A DNA stretch of 64,000 nt from Paenibacillus phytorum (GCF_013141715.1 NZ_WHOA01000104.1:1-64000), one strand, 5' to 3'; positions 53,233 to 63,577 are shown, numbered from the stretch's first letter. Numbers and translations: made by a program. The notes: generated by a model from the letters alone, not told the origin.

Positions 53233-54456
53233 TCACTTATCCATCGCTTCAACCAAAGTAACCACCGCATTCTGCTTCTTACCGCCGCGGTAATACACCA
53301 CGTTGACCTTATCGCCAATCTTCTTCTCGTTGTACAAATATTTCCGCAGGGAGATCGTACTGTCAATCTTGCGGTCATCCAATTGGACAATGACATCCTG
53401 CGCTTTGAGTCCCGCTTCTTTAGCAGGTCCCGACACATCGAAGACGATAACTCCAGTCTTCACCTCTGCAGGGAGCTTTAATACATCCGTCCCTTTAAAA
53501 GCTTGCAGTTCCTGCGTCGAAACACCCATCAATGGTCTTTTCACCTTGTGATCCTTGATCAAGCTCTCAATAATCGGCTTCACACTATTGATAGGAATGG
53601 CAAAACCTAACCCTTCCACACCCGTATCCGATATCTTCATGGAATTGATTCCGACAACCTTGCCCTCGATATTCACCAGAGGTCCGCCGCTGTTCCCTTG
53701 GTTGATAGCCGCATCCGTTTGGATAACATCCATCTCCCAGTCGTAATCCGTTCCTTCACGTGACAGCGAAACCGGTATTGTTCGTTTTGGTGAAGAAATA
53801 ATACCTTGAGTAACGGTTGGCGAGAATCCAAGTCCAAGTGGGTTGCCTACCGCTATCGCCATCTCTCCTGCTCGCAGCGTTTCGGAGTCACCGAATTCAG
53901 CAAGCACTTTGATGTCTTTTCCATCTGCTTCTAGCACTGCTAGATCTGTAATCCGATCGCGGCCGATTAGAGTTGCTTTACGATGCTCACCTTGGAAATT
54001 AACGATTTCGAACTGGTTCCCGTTCTCAACAACGTGACTATTCGTCACAATTCGAACTTTATCACCATTCCGTGCGAAAATAACACCCGAGCCGATCCCG
54101 AGTCCGGTCTCTTGCCCTTTATCATCCTTCTTCGAGGAAATAACGCTGACCACGGCAGGCTTTATTTTCTCCGTTGCCGCCACGACTGAATCGTTGCTGT
54201 TCATCGGATGCGCCTCGGCTTTTGCCGCAGAAGCTGGTATAGCTAGCGCAGCCTTAGATGAGTCACTTTTCCCGAAGCCGCCAAATACCCCGACCAGCAA
54301 AAGCATGGCTAGCGCTCCGCCTACTCCAGCAATGAGGGCCACATTCCGTCTGCGACCCGCGAAGCTTGTGAATGCCCCTGTCCCTTTGGGACGCCAAGAA
54401 TCCTGGCGCTGCCTGGACCTTTTGGTGGAATAAAAATCATCATCAAACAAACTCAT
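53233..54456 (-). CDS. htrA: HtrA/DegP-like membrane-anchored serine protease
   Basis: The product has 407 residues. A basic cytoplasmic stretch and one membrane segment (VALIAGVGGALAMLLLVGVF) put the rest outside the cell. The trypsin-like triad is intact: His in TNSHVVENG, Asp in ITDLAVLEAD and Ser in QGNSGGPLV. A PDZ domain follows (LMGVSTQELQAF to DDRKIDSTISLRKYL). It degrades misfolded exported proteins. It is the last protein-coding unit of the wal region, as in B. subtilis (yycK/htrC). SD GAGGAGGG. Confidence 0.96.
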   Translation of the reverse strand: MSLFDDDFYSTKRSRQRQDSWRPKGTGAFTSFAGRRRNVALIAGVGGALAMLLLVGVFGGFGKSDSSKAALAIPASAAKAEAHPMNSNDSVVAATEKIKPAVVSVISSKKDDKGQETGLGIGSGVIFARNGDKVRIVTNSHVVENGNQFEIVNFQGEHRKATLIGRDRITDLAVLEADGKDIKVLAEFGDSETLRAGEMAIAVGNPLGLGFSPTVTQGIISSPKRTIPVSLSREGTDYDWEMDVIQTDAAINQGNSGGPLVNIEGKVVGINSMKISDTGVEGLGFAIPINSVKPIIESLIKDHKVKRPLMGVSTQELQAFKGTDVLKLPAEVKTGVIVFDVSGPAKEAGLKAQDVIVQLDDRKIDSTISLRKYLYNEKKIGDKVNVVYYRGGKKQNAVVTLVEAMDK

Positions 54457-54712
54457 ATCGGGTCCCTCCTCGCTGATGGGGGTTAAACTATACCGCTCTC
54501 GCCTTGAATTTTTTTATCTTGGATTGTTTTTCGATCTAATCTTGGATTCTTTTATTGTAATCTTTGAATTGTTTTTCGATCTCGCCTTATTTTTCAAAAA
54601 ACAGGAATGTTTCGTTCACTTCTTGCCTACAATAATAGTAAACCAAATCTCTTAACGAAATACTAGAGTTAACTGAAATTTTAAATCAGACAAATAAAGG
54701 AGAATGCTCAGA

Positions 54713-54922
54713 ATGAACCGTATTCCTTCCCATTTTGATGAAATTAACATGATTGGTAAGCTCGCTGACCTCAAAGATAGCCACTACCACCAGTCCCTCG
54801 TCCTCTCATCTCTCATTCAAGTTCTGATCGATAAGGGTCTCATCACCGCGCAGGAAATCCAGCTCAAATCCAAAGAGCTCGACGCTGCGCTTACTCCGAA
54901 TCCAATACATCCCATTTCGTAG
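54713..54922 (+). CDS. Small hypothetical protein overlapping the end of walJ
   Basis: About 69 residues from the ATG at 54713, 10 bp after AAAGGAG. I do not recognise it. It is mostly helical (LADLKDSHYHQSLVLSSLIQVLIDKGLIT, given here in part: HYHQSLVLSSLIQVLID). Its 3' end overlaps the 3' end of walJ on the other strand by 32 bp. The good SD supports a real gene. Confidence 0.6.
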   Translation: MNRIPSHFDEINMIGKLADLKDSHYHQSLVLSSLIQVLIDKGLITAQEIQLKSKELDAALTPNPIHPIS

Positions 54923-55691
54923 AGCGGTCAAAATATGTATCCATCAGCCGCAGCTGTTTAGCTTCAGGGGCACGCTCTTGTACTATGTTATTCACCGTTA
55001 GCCTGGCCAAATCCATTAAATTATGGTCACGGCTCAAATGCGCCATATAGACCGACTTCGTCTTGTGCGTCAACACGTCACAGAGCGCTTCCCCTGCAGC
55101 TTCATTGGATAAATGACCCTTGTCCCCAAGAATACGACGCTTAATACTCCATGGATAGTGCCCCACGCGGAGCATGTCCACATCGTGATTCGTCTCGAGT
55201 ACCAAGCTATCTGAATCCGTAATCTTTTCTTTGACTTTCTCACTCATGTATCCCAAGTCCGTTACAACGCTTAACTTCTGTTCCCCTTCATAAAAGCAGT
55301 ACCCCACAGGCTCCGCTGCATCATGCGATATTCCAAATGATTCAACACGCAGCGTACCGAATTCCTCGATACCTCCGGTTTCCATCACCCTCTTGTTGCC
55401 TTCCGCGATCACACCGATTTGACGGTCCAGCTCTTCCCAAGTCTTCTCATTCGCATAGATAGGCAAATCATATTTGCGAGCCAGTGCTCCCAACCCTTTA
55501 ATATGATCTGAATGCTCGTGTGTGACCAGAATAGCATCAATACTGCTGGCCTCGAGCTCACGTTCCTTCATTAACAGCTCCATCTTCTTAGCGCTAAATC
55601 CCACATCAATCAGCAGCTTGATTTCACCATTGTCAACCACCGTTGCATTACCCGTCGAACCACTCGACAGTACCGTAAACCTCATACCCAT
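54891..55691 (-). CDS. walJ: WalJ (YycJ) metallo-beta-lactamase-fold hydrolase
   Basis: About 266 residues from the ATG at 55691 after GAGGAG. The metal motif is ILVTHEHSDHIKGLG, with further ligands in SFGISHDAAEP and VYMAHLSRDHN. In Bacillales WalJ acts with DNA-repair or cell-division control; the family has 5'-3' exonuclease-like members. It is encoded downstream of walI in the same operon. Confidence 0.95.
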   Translation of the reverse strand: MGMRFTVLSSGSTGNATVVDNGEIKLLIDVGFSAKKMELLMKERELEASSIDAILVTHEHSDHIKGLGALARKYDLPIYANEKTWEELDRQIGVIAEGNKRVMETGGIEEFGTLRVESFGISHDAAEPVGYCFYEGEQKLSVVTDLGYMSEKVKEKITDSDSLVLETNHDVDMLRVGHYPWSIKRRILGDKGHLSNEAAGEALCDVLTHKTKSVYMAHLSRDHNLMDLARLTVNNIVQERAPEAKQLRLMDTYFDRSTKWDVLDSE

Positions 55692-55756
55692 CTTCCCTAC
55701 TCCTCTATGCCTACATGTCATCCATCTAGCCGTCCATTGTTGACTATCCCACTTGC

Positions 55757-56584
55757 CTATTTCTTATCGGTGCTCTTATCCCCGTTTTTATCAGGATTGT
55801 CAGTTGTTTTTACACCATCCACTTGCGTACCAAATGGAGCCAATTCAGACTCTTTCTGCGGAGACTCAACCGCTCCATTGAAAGCTTGCACATAATAAAT
55901 ATCTCCGTTATCGATCCTAATCCGCCAATGCGGAAACATCGGTTGTGTTTCTGAATTATACGGCTGTCCGTGATACCCCAGTCTGACTTCCGTAATAATG
56001 GCACCATCACTCAAATAATTGTCCACTAAGCTGCGAACAGCTAACTGAGCGGGGATCAACTTCTGCTCCGTTTGCTCTACTCCTGATTCTACTTCAACAT
56101 AAACCTGACGGTAACTGGTAATTTCTCCATTGTTCTCACTCAGTTCCACTCTTACATCGAAGAGAGGATTCTTGCCATATATCTGAGTGAACACATAAAC
56201 GCCTTTTCGACTAATCGCTGAATCTAATTGGTATAAGCCAAAATTCGGTATCTCCGACTGAGCTTGAACTTCTTTGCTTGCCCCTTTACCAAGCAGATTG
56301 CTCATATTAATGGGCGTTTTCAGCGTCTTAAGTTCACTGGGCTTCATATTATCGTCATACTTCACCGTTATAACTTTCATCTTCGGTTGATCCGTCGGCA
56401 ACTCATCCATTAGCCGTATATTTTTGTTTCGGAGCGCGTTATTCAGCTCTTCTACGGTACCTGATGTATCCAAAGCAATTTCCGTTTGATTGGAACGATT
56501 GGTGGACCAAAGTTGGAAACCAAGAATCATATTCAACATCAAAAAGGAACAAATCAAAATCGTTTTAGCCCGACTCCAATTCAT
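55757..56584 (-). CDS. walI: WalI (YycI) regulator of WalK
   Basis: The product has 275 residues. One N-terminal membrane helix (KTILICSFLMLNMILGFQL) anchors an extracellular domain. The C-terminus is charged (NPDKNGDKSTDKK). With WalH it contacts WalK in the membrane and tunes its kinase activity. The gene is 34 bp after walH. Confidence 0.94.
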   Translation of the reverse strand: MNWSRAKTILICSFLMLNMILGFQLWSTNRSNQTEIALDTSGTVEELNNALRNKNIRLMDELPTDQPKMKVITVKYDDNMKPSELKTLKTPINMSNLLGKGASKEVQAQSEIPNFGLYQLDSAISRKGVYVFTQIYGKNPLFDVRVELSENNGEITSYRQVYVEVESGVEQTEQKLIPAQLAVRSLVDNYLSDGAIITEVRLGYHGQPYNSETQPMFPHWRIRIDNGDIYYVQAFNGAVESPQKESELAPFGTQVDGVKTTDNPDKNGDKSTDKK

Positions 56585-56618
56585 GATCTCACCAACCTTT
56601 CCTCAGAAATAAAACTGC

Positions 56619-57908
56619 TTACTCCACAAAATCGTACGTGCCATCACGCAGCTCAATAGCCCATGTTGCCGTCAATACAAGCGTCTTATCCGTTATTACC
56701 GGACGATACGCTGGGAAAATAGAAACAATACTAGAACGCTTCTGATAAGATTGCAGCCTTTCTTCCAAAGTGTCACCAGACATGATTTCAAAATCACGCC
56801 GCTGTACCGTCTTCAGATCGGGAATAATCATCGACCTCTCGAATCCAGAAATAATTCCCTTCTGAACTTGCATTTTCATGGAACCATAGCCCTCAGCCTG
56901 CGGCGTAATAATTGGCAAAGATTCATAGTACTGTCGGAACGTGAACGAATGATTATCGATTAACTGCTTCTGTGGCGTGCGAGAAACTATATATTTCCCA
57001 TCCCACCCAATATGCTGATTAATAAATTTGATACCCGCCTGCAAGTCATCTAATACATCTGTTTTACTTTCTACGGGTGCAACAGGATCCGAATACGTGA
57101 CCCACCGCATATCTCGATTTAGCTGAAAACCGCGCTTGCTGTCCGTGTAAATTTCAGAACCGTCGCGCTCTTTGAGATATCGTGTAATACCCGGATCAAC
57201 GAACAGGCTTTGTTTCAATTGATCTGCCGTCAACAAGCTATAGCTAAATATATAGTTCGGCAGTCGCAGCGGCTTTAATGGGAGATAGTAATCCCCGCTG
57301 TTTGTCGTTTTGTATAGATTCGTCAGGTCACCAAATGCCGCGAAATTTTCCACATCTTTACTTGTAAAATCGGCTGAGATGACTTCGTACCCAACGCCAG
57401 GGGAATCCGTAAAGAAGAACGCACGCACATCCTCGTTATTACCCTTAGAGTAAATCCAAATCCGTGTGATTTTATCATTATCAATCGGCAATTCGCCTTC
57501 AATTCGAAGCAGCTGCTGAAGAATCGTAAAAGGGATACCGTCGCGGAACCGAATCTCAACTCCTTGCTGTTTCGTTCGAACTTCTTCCCAGTTCACATTG
57601 ACCAAATACATGGACGTTTTGCGAAAGCCTTTAAAGCTTCGCTGCTTAATATTATCGAGCAGTCGTGTGTAGTAGTAATTGTTAGGATACAGAACAGAGT
57701 GCTGCTGATTACCTAAGTGAACAATGATTTGATCAGGGAACAGCATGTCATGCAGCTCCAATTGCTTCCCTAATGTCTCCGTCTGAACATAATTACTTTG
57801 TTGAATAGGCTCAATCTTCGGCGGGGTGTAAGAAGCAAGATAGAAGCTTTGGTACAAGCTCGTCCCAATCAGGACAACAAGAAGGATGGATTTCAGACTC
57901 TCGATCAT
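56619..57908 (-). CDS. walH: WalH (YycH) regulator of WalK
   Basis: The product has 429 residues. An N-terminal membrane helix (SILLVVLIGTSLYQSFYLAS) is followed by a large extracellular YycH domain. It overlaps walK by 4 bp, as expected for the conserved order walR-walK-walH-walI-walJ. Confidence 0.94.
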   Translation of the reverse strand: MIESLKSILLVVLIGTSLYQSFYLASYTPPKIEPIQQSNYVQTETLGKQLELHDMLFPDQIIVHLGNQQHSVLYPNNYYYTRLLDNIKQRSFKGFRKTSMYLVNVNWEEVRTKQQGVEIRFRDGIPFTILQQLLRIEGELPIDNDKITRIWIYSKGNNEDVRAFFFTDSPGVGYEVISADFTSKDVENFAAFGDLTNLYKTTNSGDYYLPLKPLRLPNYIFSYSLLTADQLKQSLFVDPGITRYLKERDGSEIYTDSKRGFQLNRDMRWVTYSDPVAPVESKTDVLDDLQAGIKFINQHIGWDGKYIVSRTPQKQLIDNHSFTFRQYYESLPIITPQAEGYGSMKMQVQKGIISGFERSMIIPDLKTVQRRDFEIMSGDTLEERLQSYQKRSSIVSIFPAYRPVITDKTLVLTATWAIELRDGTYDFVE

Positions 57909-59737
57909 AGCTCATCTTCCTCCTCTTGCTGAATCGGCAGTGTGAACACAACACGAGTTCCTTGTCCCAGCTCCGATTCCAAAATGATAGAGCCGCCATG
58001 TGCTTTTACTATTTCCCGGGCAATTGAAAGACCTAACCCCGTACCGCCCATATTGCGTGAACGCGCTTTATCCACCCGATAGAATCGGTCAAAAATACGA
58101 GACAAATCTTTCTTCGGGATACCAATTCCGTTATCCTGAACCGAAATTTCCAGAACATCCTTCTCGATCTTCCTCGCTTCTAGCCGAATGGCCCCTTCAT
58201 CACCCGTATACTTAATCGCATTCGACACGAGATTGTCGAGTACTTGATCAATTTTATCTCGATCGAGCAGTAAGCTGGTCACGCCCTGCTCCACATGAAT
58301 TAGGATCTGAATCTTCCGCTGCTGCAGCTGGAAAGAGAAGCGGTCGGCCACCTCCTCCAGCATTTCGCTCACAAGCGTCGAGGATTTACTCATCATCGAT
58401 TGCTTGGAATCAAGCCTCGATAGATGCAAAAGATCCGTCACTAAGCGGATCATCCTCTCCGTCTCACTGCGGGTAACGCTAATGAAGCGTGAAGCCAGCT
58501 GCGGCTCCTCGATCGCGCCATCATCGAGCGCTTCCAGATAGCTCTTGATCGTCGTCAGCGGCGTACGCAGCTCATGCGACACGTTCGCTACGAACTCACG
58601 CCTTGCCTGTTCTAGCTTCTCTTGATCCGTTACGTCTTGCAGCACCGCAATAATCCCGTTCTGCCCCTCACCTCGACGATGAATCGGCGTGAACGTGATA
58701 CGTACGGATAACTGCTCATCGTCATCGGGAAGATTAATATCCAGCAGCGTCGTACTAACATGACCCTGGAGGAAACCGCGAATCGTATCCATCGGAATAC
58801 CGAGTACCTCAGATATGTCCAGACCAAGCGTCGTTTCCTCTTCCGTTTGTAGAATCTGTTTCGCCCTGCGGTTAAGCACGATGACATGGCCTCTATCGTC
58901 CGTCGCAATGATTCCGTCATTCATATTCGTTAAGATCGAAGCGAGCTTCTCCTTCTCTTCTTCATTCAGCGAGAGCGCTTCTTTGAGCCTATTCATCATA
59001 AAATTAAATGTATGACCGAGCTGCCCAATCTCATCGGTCCCTTGAATAATAACCTGTTGATCAAAGTTGCCTTCTGCGACAGCTGTCGCCTGCTTCGTAA
59101 TCTCTTTGATCGGATTCGTTATCGTACTGGTAAGTAGCACACCAAGAATAGCGGTTAGCCCCAGAGCGATCAAGGTTCCCGAGATGAGAATGCGGTTAAT
59201 CGATCGGATCGTTTTATAAACATCTTCCATGGAAGCGATAATGTATACCGCACCCAAGACACGAGCACCGCTACCTACCGGCTTGGCGATAATGACCTTC
59301 CGATAACCATCCCCATCTGTGAAGATCCGTTGGTTATCCTTAATCCCTTGCAACGCTCTGATAACTTCGGGCTGCGTGTTTTTTTGTTTCAAATGATTAG
59401 GAACTGATGTGCTGATGACATTCCCATTCACATCTATAATTTGAATTTCCGCATTATTAATAGAAAATAAATTGCTGACGAATTCGTTCAAATCCGCATA
59501 CGTCTTCTTGCCTTCGGCAGCGTTCTTGCTATCCTGATCCCCGGTGAGGTATGGACCCACAAAGCCGGCCAGCAGCGTCACCTGACTGTTGCGTGAAGCC
59601 AAAAAGTCATTCTTAAAATACGTCTCAACTGTCTTATAGAAATACACGCCAATGAGCTGCATCGCGATCAGAATGAGTAAGACATAAATAATAATCAGCT
59701 TCGCTTGAATCGATTGAAAGAAGCGGATGCCCTTCAT
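57905..59737 (-). CDS. walK: WalK sensor histidine kinase
   Basis: The product has 610 residues. Two membrane segments flank an extracellular Cache/PAS domain (residues ~35-180), followed by HAMP, a cytoplasmic PAS (NDGIIATDDRGHVIVLNRRA), the HisKA box FVANVSHELRTPLTTIKSYL and HATPase with LVSNAIKYTGDEGA and GTGLGLSIAREIV. The system controls cell-wall hydrolases and is essential in low-GC Gram-positives. It starts 2 bp after walR. Confidence 0.97.
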   Translation of the reverse strand: MKGIRFFQSIQAKLIIIYVLLILIAMQLIGVYFYKTVETYFKNDFLASRNSQVTLLAGFVGPYLTGDQDSKNAAEGKKTYADLNEFVSNLFSINNAEIQIIDVNGNVISTSVPNHLKQKNTQPEVIRALQGIKDNQRIFTDGDGYRKVIIAKPVGSGARVLGAVYIIASMEDVYKTIRSINRILISGTLIALGLTAILGVLLTSTITNPIKEITKQATAVAEGNFDQQVIIQGTDEIGQLGHTFNFMMNRLKEALSLNEEEKEKLASILTNMNDGIIATDDRGHVIVLNRRAKQILQTEEETTLGLDISEVLGIPMDTIRGFLQGHVSTTLLDINLPDDDEQLSVRITFTPIHRRGEGQNGIIAVLQDVTDQEKLEQARREFVANVSHELRTPLTTIKSYLEALDDGAIEEPQLASRFISVTRSETERMIRLVTDLLHLSRLDSKQSMMSKSSTLVSEMLEEVADRFSFQLQQRKIQILIHVEQGVTSLLLDRDKIDQVLDNLVSNAIKYTGDEGAIRLEARKIEKDVLEISVQDNGIGIPKKDLSRIFDRFYRVDKARSRNMGGTGLGLSIAREIVKAHGGSIILESELGQGTRVVFTLPIQQEEEDEL

Positions 59738-59739
59738 GC

Positions 59740-60468
59740 TCAGAAGCCTCCGGCCTTAGGACTGCGCATTAAGTAGCCAAGGCCCCTGCGCGTCATAATA
59801 TACTCCGGACGGCTCGGGTCCGTCTCCAGCTTCTCGCGTAAGCGCCGAATCGTTACATCGACTGTTCGTACGTCGCCGAAATATTCAAAGCCCCACACAG
59901 CCTGCAGCAGGTGCTCGCGTGTCATCACTTTGCCTGAATTTTTGGCCAAATACTGAATAAGCTCGAACTCCCGATGCGTCAAATCGAGCGGTGTGCCATC
60001 TTTATACACCATGTACATGTCGTTATCGATAAACAGGGCATGAATACGCATCCCATTCCGCTGCGTGTCAGACTCGCTTGGAGCCGACTGCGCTTTCGTC
60101 TGTCTGCGCAGGTGCGCCTTCACCCTTGCAAGCAGCTCCCTAGTGCCGAAAGGCTTGGTCACATAGTCGTCTGCGCCCATCTCTAGGCCAAGCACTTTAT
60201 CCAGTTCTGTATCTTTCGCTGTGAGCATAATGATAGGAGTATTCAGCTTCGAGCGAACCTCTCGGCACACATCCATCCCATCCTTCACAGGCAGCATGAG
60301 ATCCAGTAATATCAGATCGGGCTGCTCAGAGAAAGCAAGCTCTACCGCGCTTCCGCCGTCATACGCACAGATGACCTGGTAGCCCTCTTTTTCCAAATTA
60401 AATTTCAAAATATCTGCAATCGGTTGTTCGTCATCCACCACGAGAATTTTACCAAACAAACCTACCAC
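59740..60468 (-). CDS. walR: WalR response regulator
   Basis: About 242 residues in the OmpR family. The receiver has [20 protein letters not shown], phospho-acceptor in [13 protein letters not shown] and DDYVTKPF. The winged helix carries [17 protein letters not shown] and [13 protein letters not shown]. The start is uncertain: GTG at 60468 or TTG at 60459. It is the first gene of the wal operon. Confidence 0.96.
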   Translation of the reverse strand: MVGLFGKILVVDDEQPIADILKFNLEKEGYQVICAYDGGSAVELAFSEQPDLILLDLMLPVKDGMDVCREVRSKLNTPIIMLTAKDTELDKVLGLEMGADDYVTKPFGTRELLARVKAHLRRQTKAQSAPSESDTQRNGMRIHALFIDNDMYMVYKDGTPLDLTHREFELIQYLAKNSGKVMTREHLLQAVWGFEYFGDVRTVDVTIRRLREKLETDPSRPEYIMTRRGLGYLMRSPKAGGF

Positions 60469-60614
60469 CGCCTACTCAAGGATAAATGACTACGTCCTAC
60501 AAGGACGAGCATGTAAAGTCAGTCTATTTCCTGCATACTACCCTCTATTTTATCATACATTCAAGTGAGAAACCCTCTACCCGATGCAAATCGAAACTTA
60601 TTCTTTCTATTGTG

Positions 60615-60661
60615 GAAAAAAGAGACAAGGCCCCCCGAATTGTCCGGTTTGACCTTGCCTC
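60615..60661 (-). terminator. Terminator of the M23 peptidase gene
   Basis: GAGGCAAGG/CCTTGTCTC followed by TTTTTTCC on the minus strand, between the peptidase gene and the wal operon. Confidence 0.88.
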
Positions 60662-60670
60662 TATCTATAA

Positions 60671-62215
60671 TTAGCGGTTTAAATACTTTAAAGGATTTTC
60701 TAAACTACCACTTCTGTGAATCTCAAAATGCAAGTGAACACCCGTGGAGTCGCCTGTACTTCCCATAATACCGATTTTATCGCCCTTTTCGACGATTGTA
60801 CCTTCGGTGGTGGTGATTTTGCTCAAATGACCATATAACGTCTCGTAACCGTTCAAATGATTAATAATAATATAATTGCCGTAATCGGATTTATAACCGG
60901 TTTCCGTGACTTTGCCGTTATCGGCCGTCATGATATTCTTATTGCCTGTGATATCAATCCCTTTGTGAAGCTTACCCCAACGCACGCCGAACGTACTTGA
61001 AATACTTGGGGAAATGACAGGCCACGCGAACTTCCCTGAGCCTTCACCTTGAACCACTTTCGTTCCTTTTTTCACCTTAGCCATAACAGGTTTATCAATG
61101 ATCTCTTCATTCACAAGCTTCTCTTCGGTCATTAAACCGTCGACCTTCGTCACTTGAATCGTAACCTTCTTCAGCCCATTCTTTCCAGCCGTTATCGGTT
61201 GAACTACACCTACACGAAGTGAATCATCTTTCACATACTCCGTGTCGTATTGAATCTCCTGATTCTGTACAACCCGTTCTGTTGTCTTAACAGAGAGCGT
61301 TGGTTTGAGCACCGTCACATCAAGTTGGTTGCCAATTTTCAGCTTATCATCTTGAAGTCCGGGGTTCTTATCATAAATGAATTGCTTCGTAATCCCTAAT
61401 TTTTTCGCGATACAGGAGACACAATCTCCTTCGACAACCGTATACTTGGCAGGCTGTACATCACCGGTCTTGAGCTTCTTAACGACATCATCCGGTTTAG
61501 CCAAATCATCTGGTTCGATAGGAACTTCCTTAGTATCGACTTGCTGAATAAACTCTACTTTCTCGAGTTCCGATGGTGCTGTTGTGATATCCTCACCCAA
61601 CTCTGTTGATAGCGCAGCTACCTTAGCGGTTTCCTTGGCTTTAGGCGCGAAGGGTGCACTTACTTGTTCAAGAATCCGATCAGCCGTCAGCTGATCCTTC
61701 ACAATTGCGATGGTTTTCCCATCTACCTTCAATTCAATGCCGACCGGTTGCGGCACAAGCAGCTTATCAAGTGTTGCCAAAACAACTGAATCATCGGATT
61801 TTACGTTGAAAGCCTTTTCAGACTCATAGGTAACTCCGTTAGTTTTCAGCACGACATGCACATCTGGGAATTTTTGTTGAACTTCTTGCGGTTTTCTTTG
61901 CTTATATTCATCAATAATCTTATTGTCACTTACAATACCTATTTCTTGGCCATCCAGCTTAACATGATACACATTCACCATGCCTGCCTCTACATATTGA
62001 TGTCCAGTAAACGTAATTATCCCAGTTAGAGCGATTGCACTAACTCCCAGAGCAAGGGACCATTTATGTCGTTTCATTACCGTTAGCGTCGTTGTTGTCG
62101 TTGATTCTTCCAGCTGCTTGTCTGATATTGATTCATTTCCGGTCAAGCTTTCTCGCTTAGGCGTGAATCTCTTGATGAGATCCATGACAAAGCGCATTCC
62201 CCTGAAACCTGTCAT
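60671..62215 (-). CDS. LysM-G5-M23 cell-wall endopeptidase
   Basis: About 514 residues from the ATG at 62215 (SD AAGGGAGAAG); the longer frame is unlikely. A membrane helix (LALGVSAIALTGIITFTG) is followed by a ~200-residue region, a LysM domain (YTVVEGDCVSCIAKKLGIT, ~280-325), a G5 domain (VKTTERVVQNQEIQYDTEYV) and a C-terminal M23 peptidase with zinc ligands in LHKGIDITG and GVHLHFEIH. It likely cleaves peptidoglycan cross-links; upstream of walR it is a plausible member of the WalRK regulon, though no clear WalR box was seen. Confidence 0.94.
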   Translation of the reverse strand: MTGFRGMRFVMDLIKRFTPKRESLTGNESISDKQLEESTTTTTLTVMKRHKWSLALGVSAIALTGIITFTGHQYVEAGMVNVYHVKLDGQEIGIVSDNKIIDEYKQRKPQEVQQKFPDVHVVLKTNGVTYESEKAFNVKSDDSVVLATLDKLLVPQPVGIELKVDGKTIAIVKDQLTADRILEQVSAPFAPKAKETAKVAALSTELGEDITTAPSELEKVEFIQQVDTKEVPIEPDDLAKPDDVVKKLKTGDVQPAKYTVVEGDCVSCIAKKLGITKQFIYDKNPGLQDDKLKIGNQLDVTVLKPTLSVKTTERVVQNQEIQYDTEYVKDDSLRVGVVQPITAGKNGLKKVTIQVTKVDGLMTEEKLVNEEIIDKPVMAKVKKGTKVVQGEGSGKFAWPVISPSISSTFGVRWGKLHKGIDITGNKNIMTADNGKVTETGYKSDYGNYIIINHLNGYETLYGHLSKITTTEGTIVEKGDKIGIMGSTGDSTGVHLHFEIHRSGSLENPLKYLNR

Positions 62216-62487
62216 GATCTTCTCCCTTTGAACGGTTTTGCATCCGAAGATACATAAATAAACCTTGATTAGACATAATATCCATGAAGGATGTCTTCCT
62301 TTTGTTAAATTTAACACACTTTCTCTGCCTATTTCAACAAAATACTCGATATCCATGTGATAGATTCGTGTCCATCACCAAAAGAAGGCGCTAAAAATTC
62401 ATTTTTTTGTATGAAAATCCAAGAGAATATGCGCACTGCTACAAGGATTGACGAATTAGCATGAAAAATTGAAAGGGGACATCAACG

Positions 62488-62748
62488 ATGGAAATTAATT
62501 TGTCGGCTACATTCCAAAATAGGGATAATTTAGAGCAAGCGGCGGAAGTACTTAAATTGCAAGGTGTACTAGATATCAAATTCGATAATAGCGTAGTGCC
62601 TAATTCTGATCAACAAGCTGACAGCTTCATTCAATCCGTAGACAGCTTTGCTGCTGAGTCCTCCTTTGCACTCATGGTAAGTGTTGAGAAGTCACGCTAT
62701 CGCCAAGCTGAGGATACGATTATCAAATACGGCGGACAACTCCATTAA
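62488..62748 (+). CDS. Small hypothetical protein, ferredoxin-like-fold candidate
   Basis: The product has 86 residues, not recognised. The pattern strand (MEINLSATFQ), helix (NLEQAAEVLKLQG), strand (VLDIKFD), then strand (SFALMVSVE) and helix (RYRQAEDTIIKYGG) suggests a small beta-alpha-beta sandwich, as in heavy-metal- or general-stress-type proteins. SD AAAGGGGA. Its stop overlaps that of the convergent gene at 62745. Confidence 0.75.
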   Translation: MEINLSATFQNRDNLEQAAEVLKLQGVLDIKFDNSVVPNSDQQADSFIQSVDSFAAESSFALMVSVEKSRYRQAEDTIIKYGGQLH

Positions 62749-63413
62749 TACTTGCTTAGGATATCTGTAAGCTGCTTCAATTCCTTCTCACTTAAGTACT
62801 TTTTAAGCGTGTCATTGACCTGCTTTAACTCTTCTGTGGTAATCCCATCTTCGAGCAAAACGGATAGATTCTGCACGTCACTTTGCGGCAGCTTGGCAAC
62901 AACTAGAGAAAATATTTTCATCTTATCGTCGCTAGACAGTGCTTCTTTCTTTTTGGCAAAATCCTCCGTCGACATGACGAGTTCCTTTTTCTGCTCGTTC
63001 GCTTCACTTCGCGCTCTTCCCATAACGGCTACGGCATCATCCTTGGCTCCTTGGGAAGCATCTCCACCGTCATTAGAACTAACTCCACTTGTGGGAAGTT
63101 GATCGTTTGAACTAGGGTTAGATAGGCTTCCAGACGGGTTGAGACTAGGAACAGGCTTCGTTGGTGCAGGGCTTTCAGATGGGGCAGCTTGCTTCCCCCC
63201 GTCTCTACGCATAACTATATTCAGCTCACCCGCCAATCTTGCAGCAAATTCGTTAAATTGAACCTTTTTACCCAAAGCTGGGATCTGATATTGTCGAAAT
63301 ATATCCTCCACGTACATGTTTACAACATACCATGTCGTAAACATCGTAATCGATGTAATCAGGACTGTTCCAATGACGATCTTACTTAACCATGCTATTA
63401 ATTTCATTCTCAT
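62745..63413 (-). CDS. Membrane-anchored hypothetical protein
   Basis: About 222 residues from the ATG at 63413, 5 bp after AGGAG. One N-terminal membrane helix (IVIGTVLITSITMFTTWYVV) is followed by a Pro/Ser/Gly-rich linker (~75-120) and a helical C-terminal region that ends in two similar helices (VNDTLKKYLSEKELKQLTDIL). Function unknown. It lies between purA and the M23 gene. Confidence 0.75.
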   Translation of the reverse strand: MRMKLIAWLSKIVIGTVLITSITMFTTWYVVNMYVEDIFRQYQIPALGKKVQFNEFAARLAGELNIVMRRDGGKQAAPSESPAPTKPVPSLNPSGSLSNPSSNDQLPTSGVSSNDGGDASQGAKDDAVAVMGRARSEANEQKKELVMSTEDFAKKKEALSSDDKMKIFSLVVAKLPQSDVQNLSVLLEDGITTEELKQVNDTLKKYLSEKELKQLTDILSKY

Positions 63414-63484
63414 TATCACTCCTGGCGCATAATCATGTTCCTCCCTCCCAGTATTGACGAAATCATCTCCATTAAATCCCTTTT

Positions 63485-63532
63485 TGATAAAAAAGAAATC
63501 CTCTAAGCCGCAAACAGCCTAGAGGATTTCTT
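63485..63532 (-). terminator. Terminator of purA
   Basis: AAGAAATCCTCTA/TAGAGGATTTCTT, a perfect 13-bp stem followed by TTTTTTATC on the minus strand. Confidence 0.94.
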
Positions 63533-63577
63533 AAGTTATTCAGGAAAAAGCGAACATTACGCCTCATTTGGTTATAA

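Noticed and set aside
62280..62345. TGTTAAATTTAACA as a WalR box upstream of the M23 gene
   Set aside because: WalR boxes are two direct TGTWAH hexamers with a 5-bp gap; here the second half is inverted, so it is a plain palindrome.
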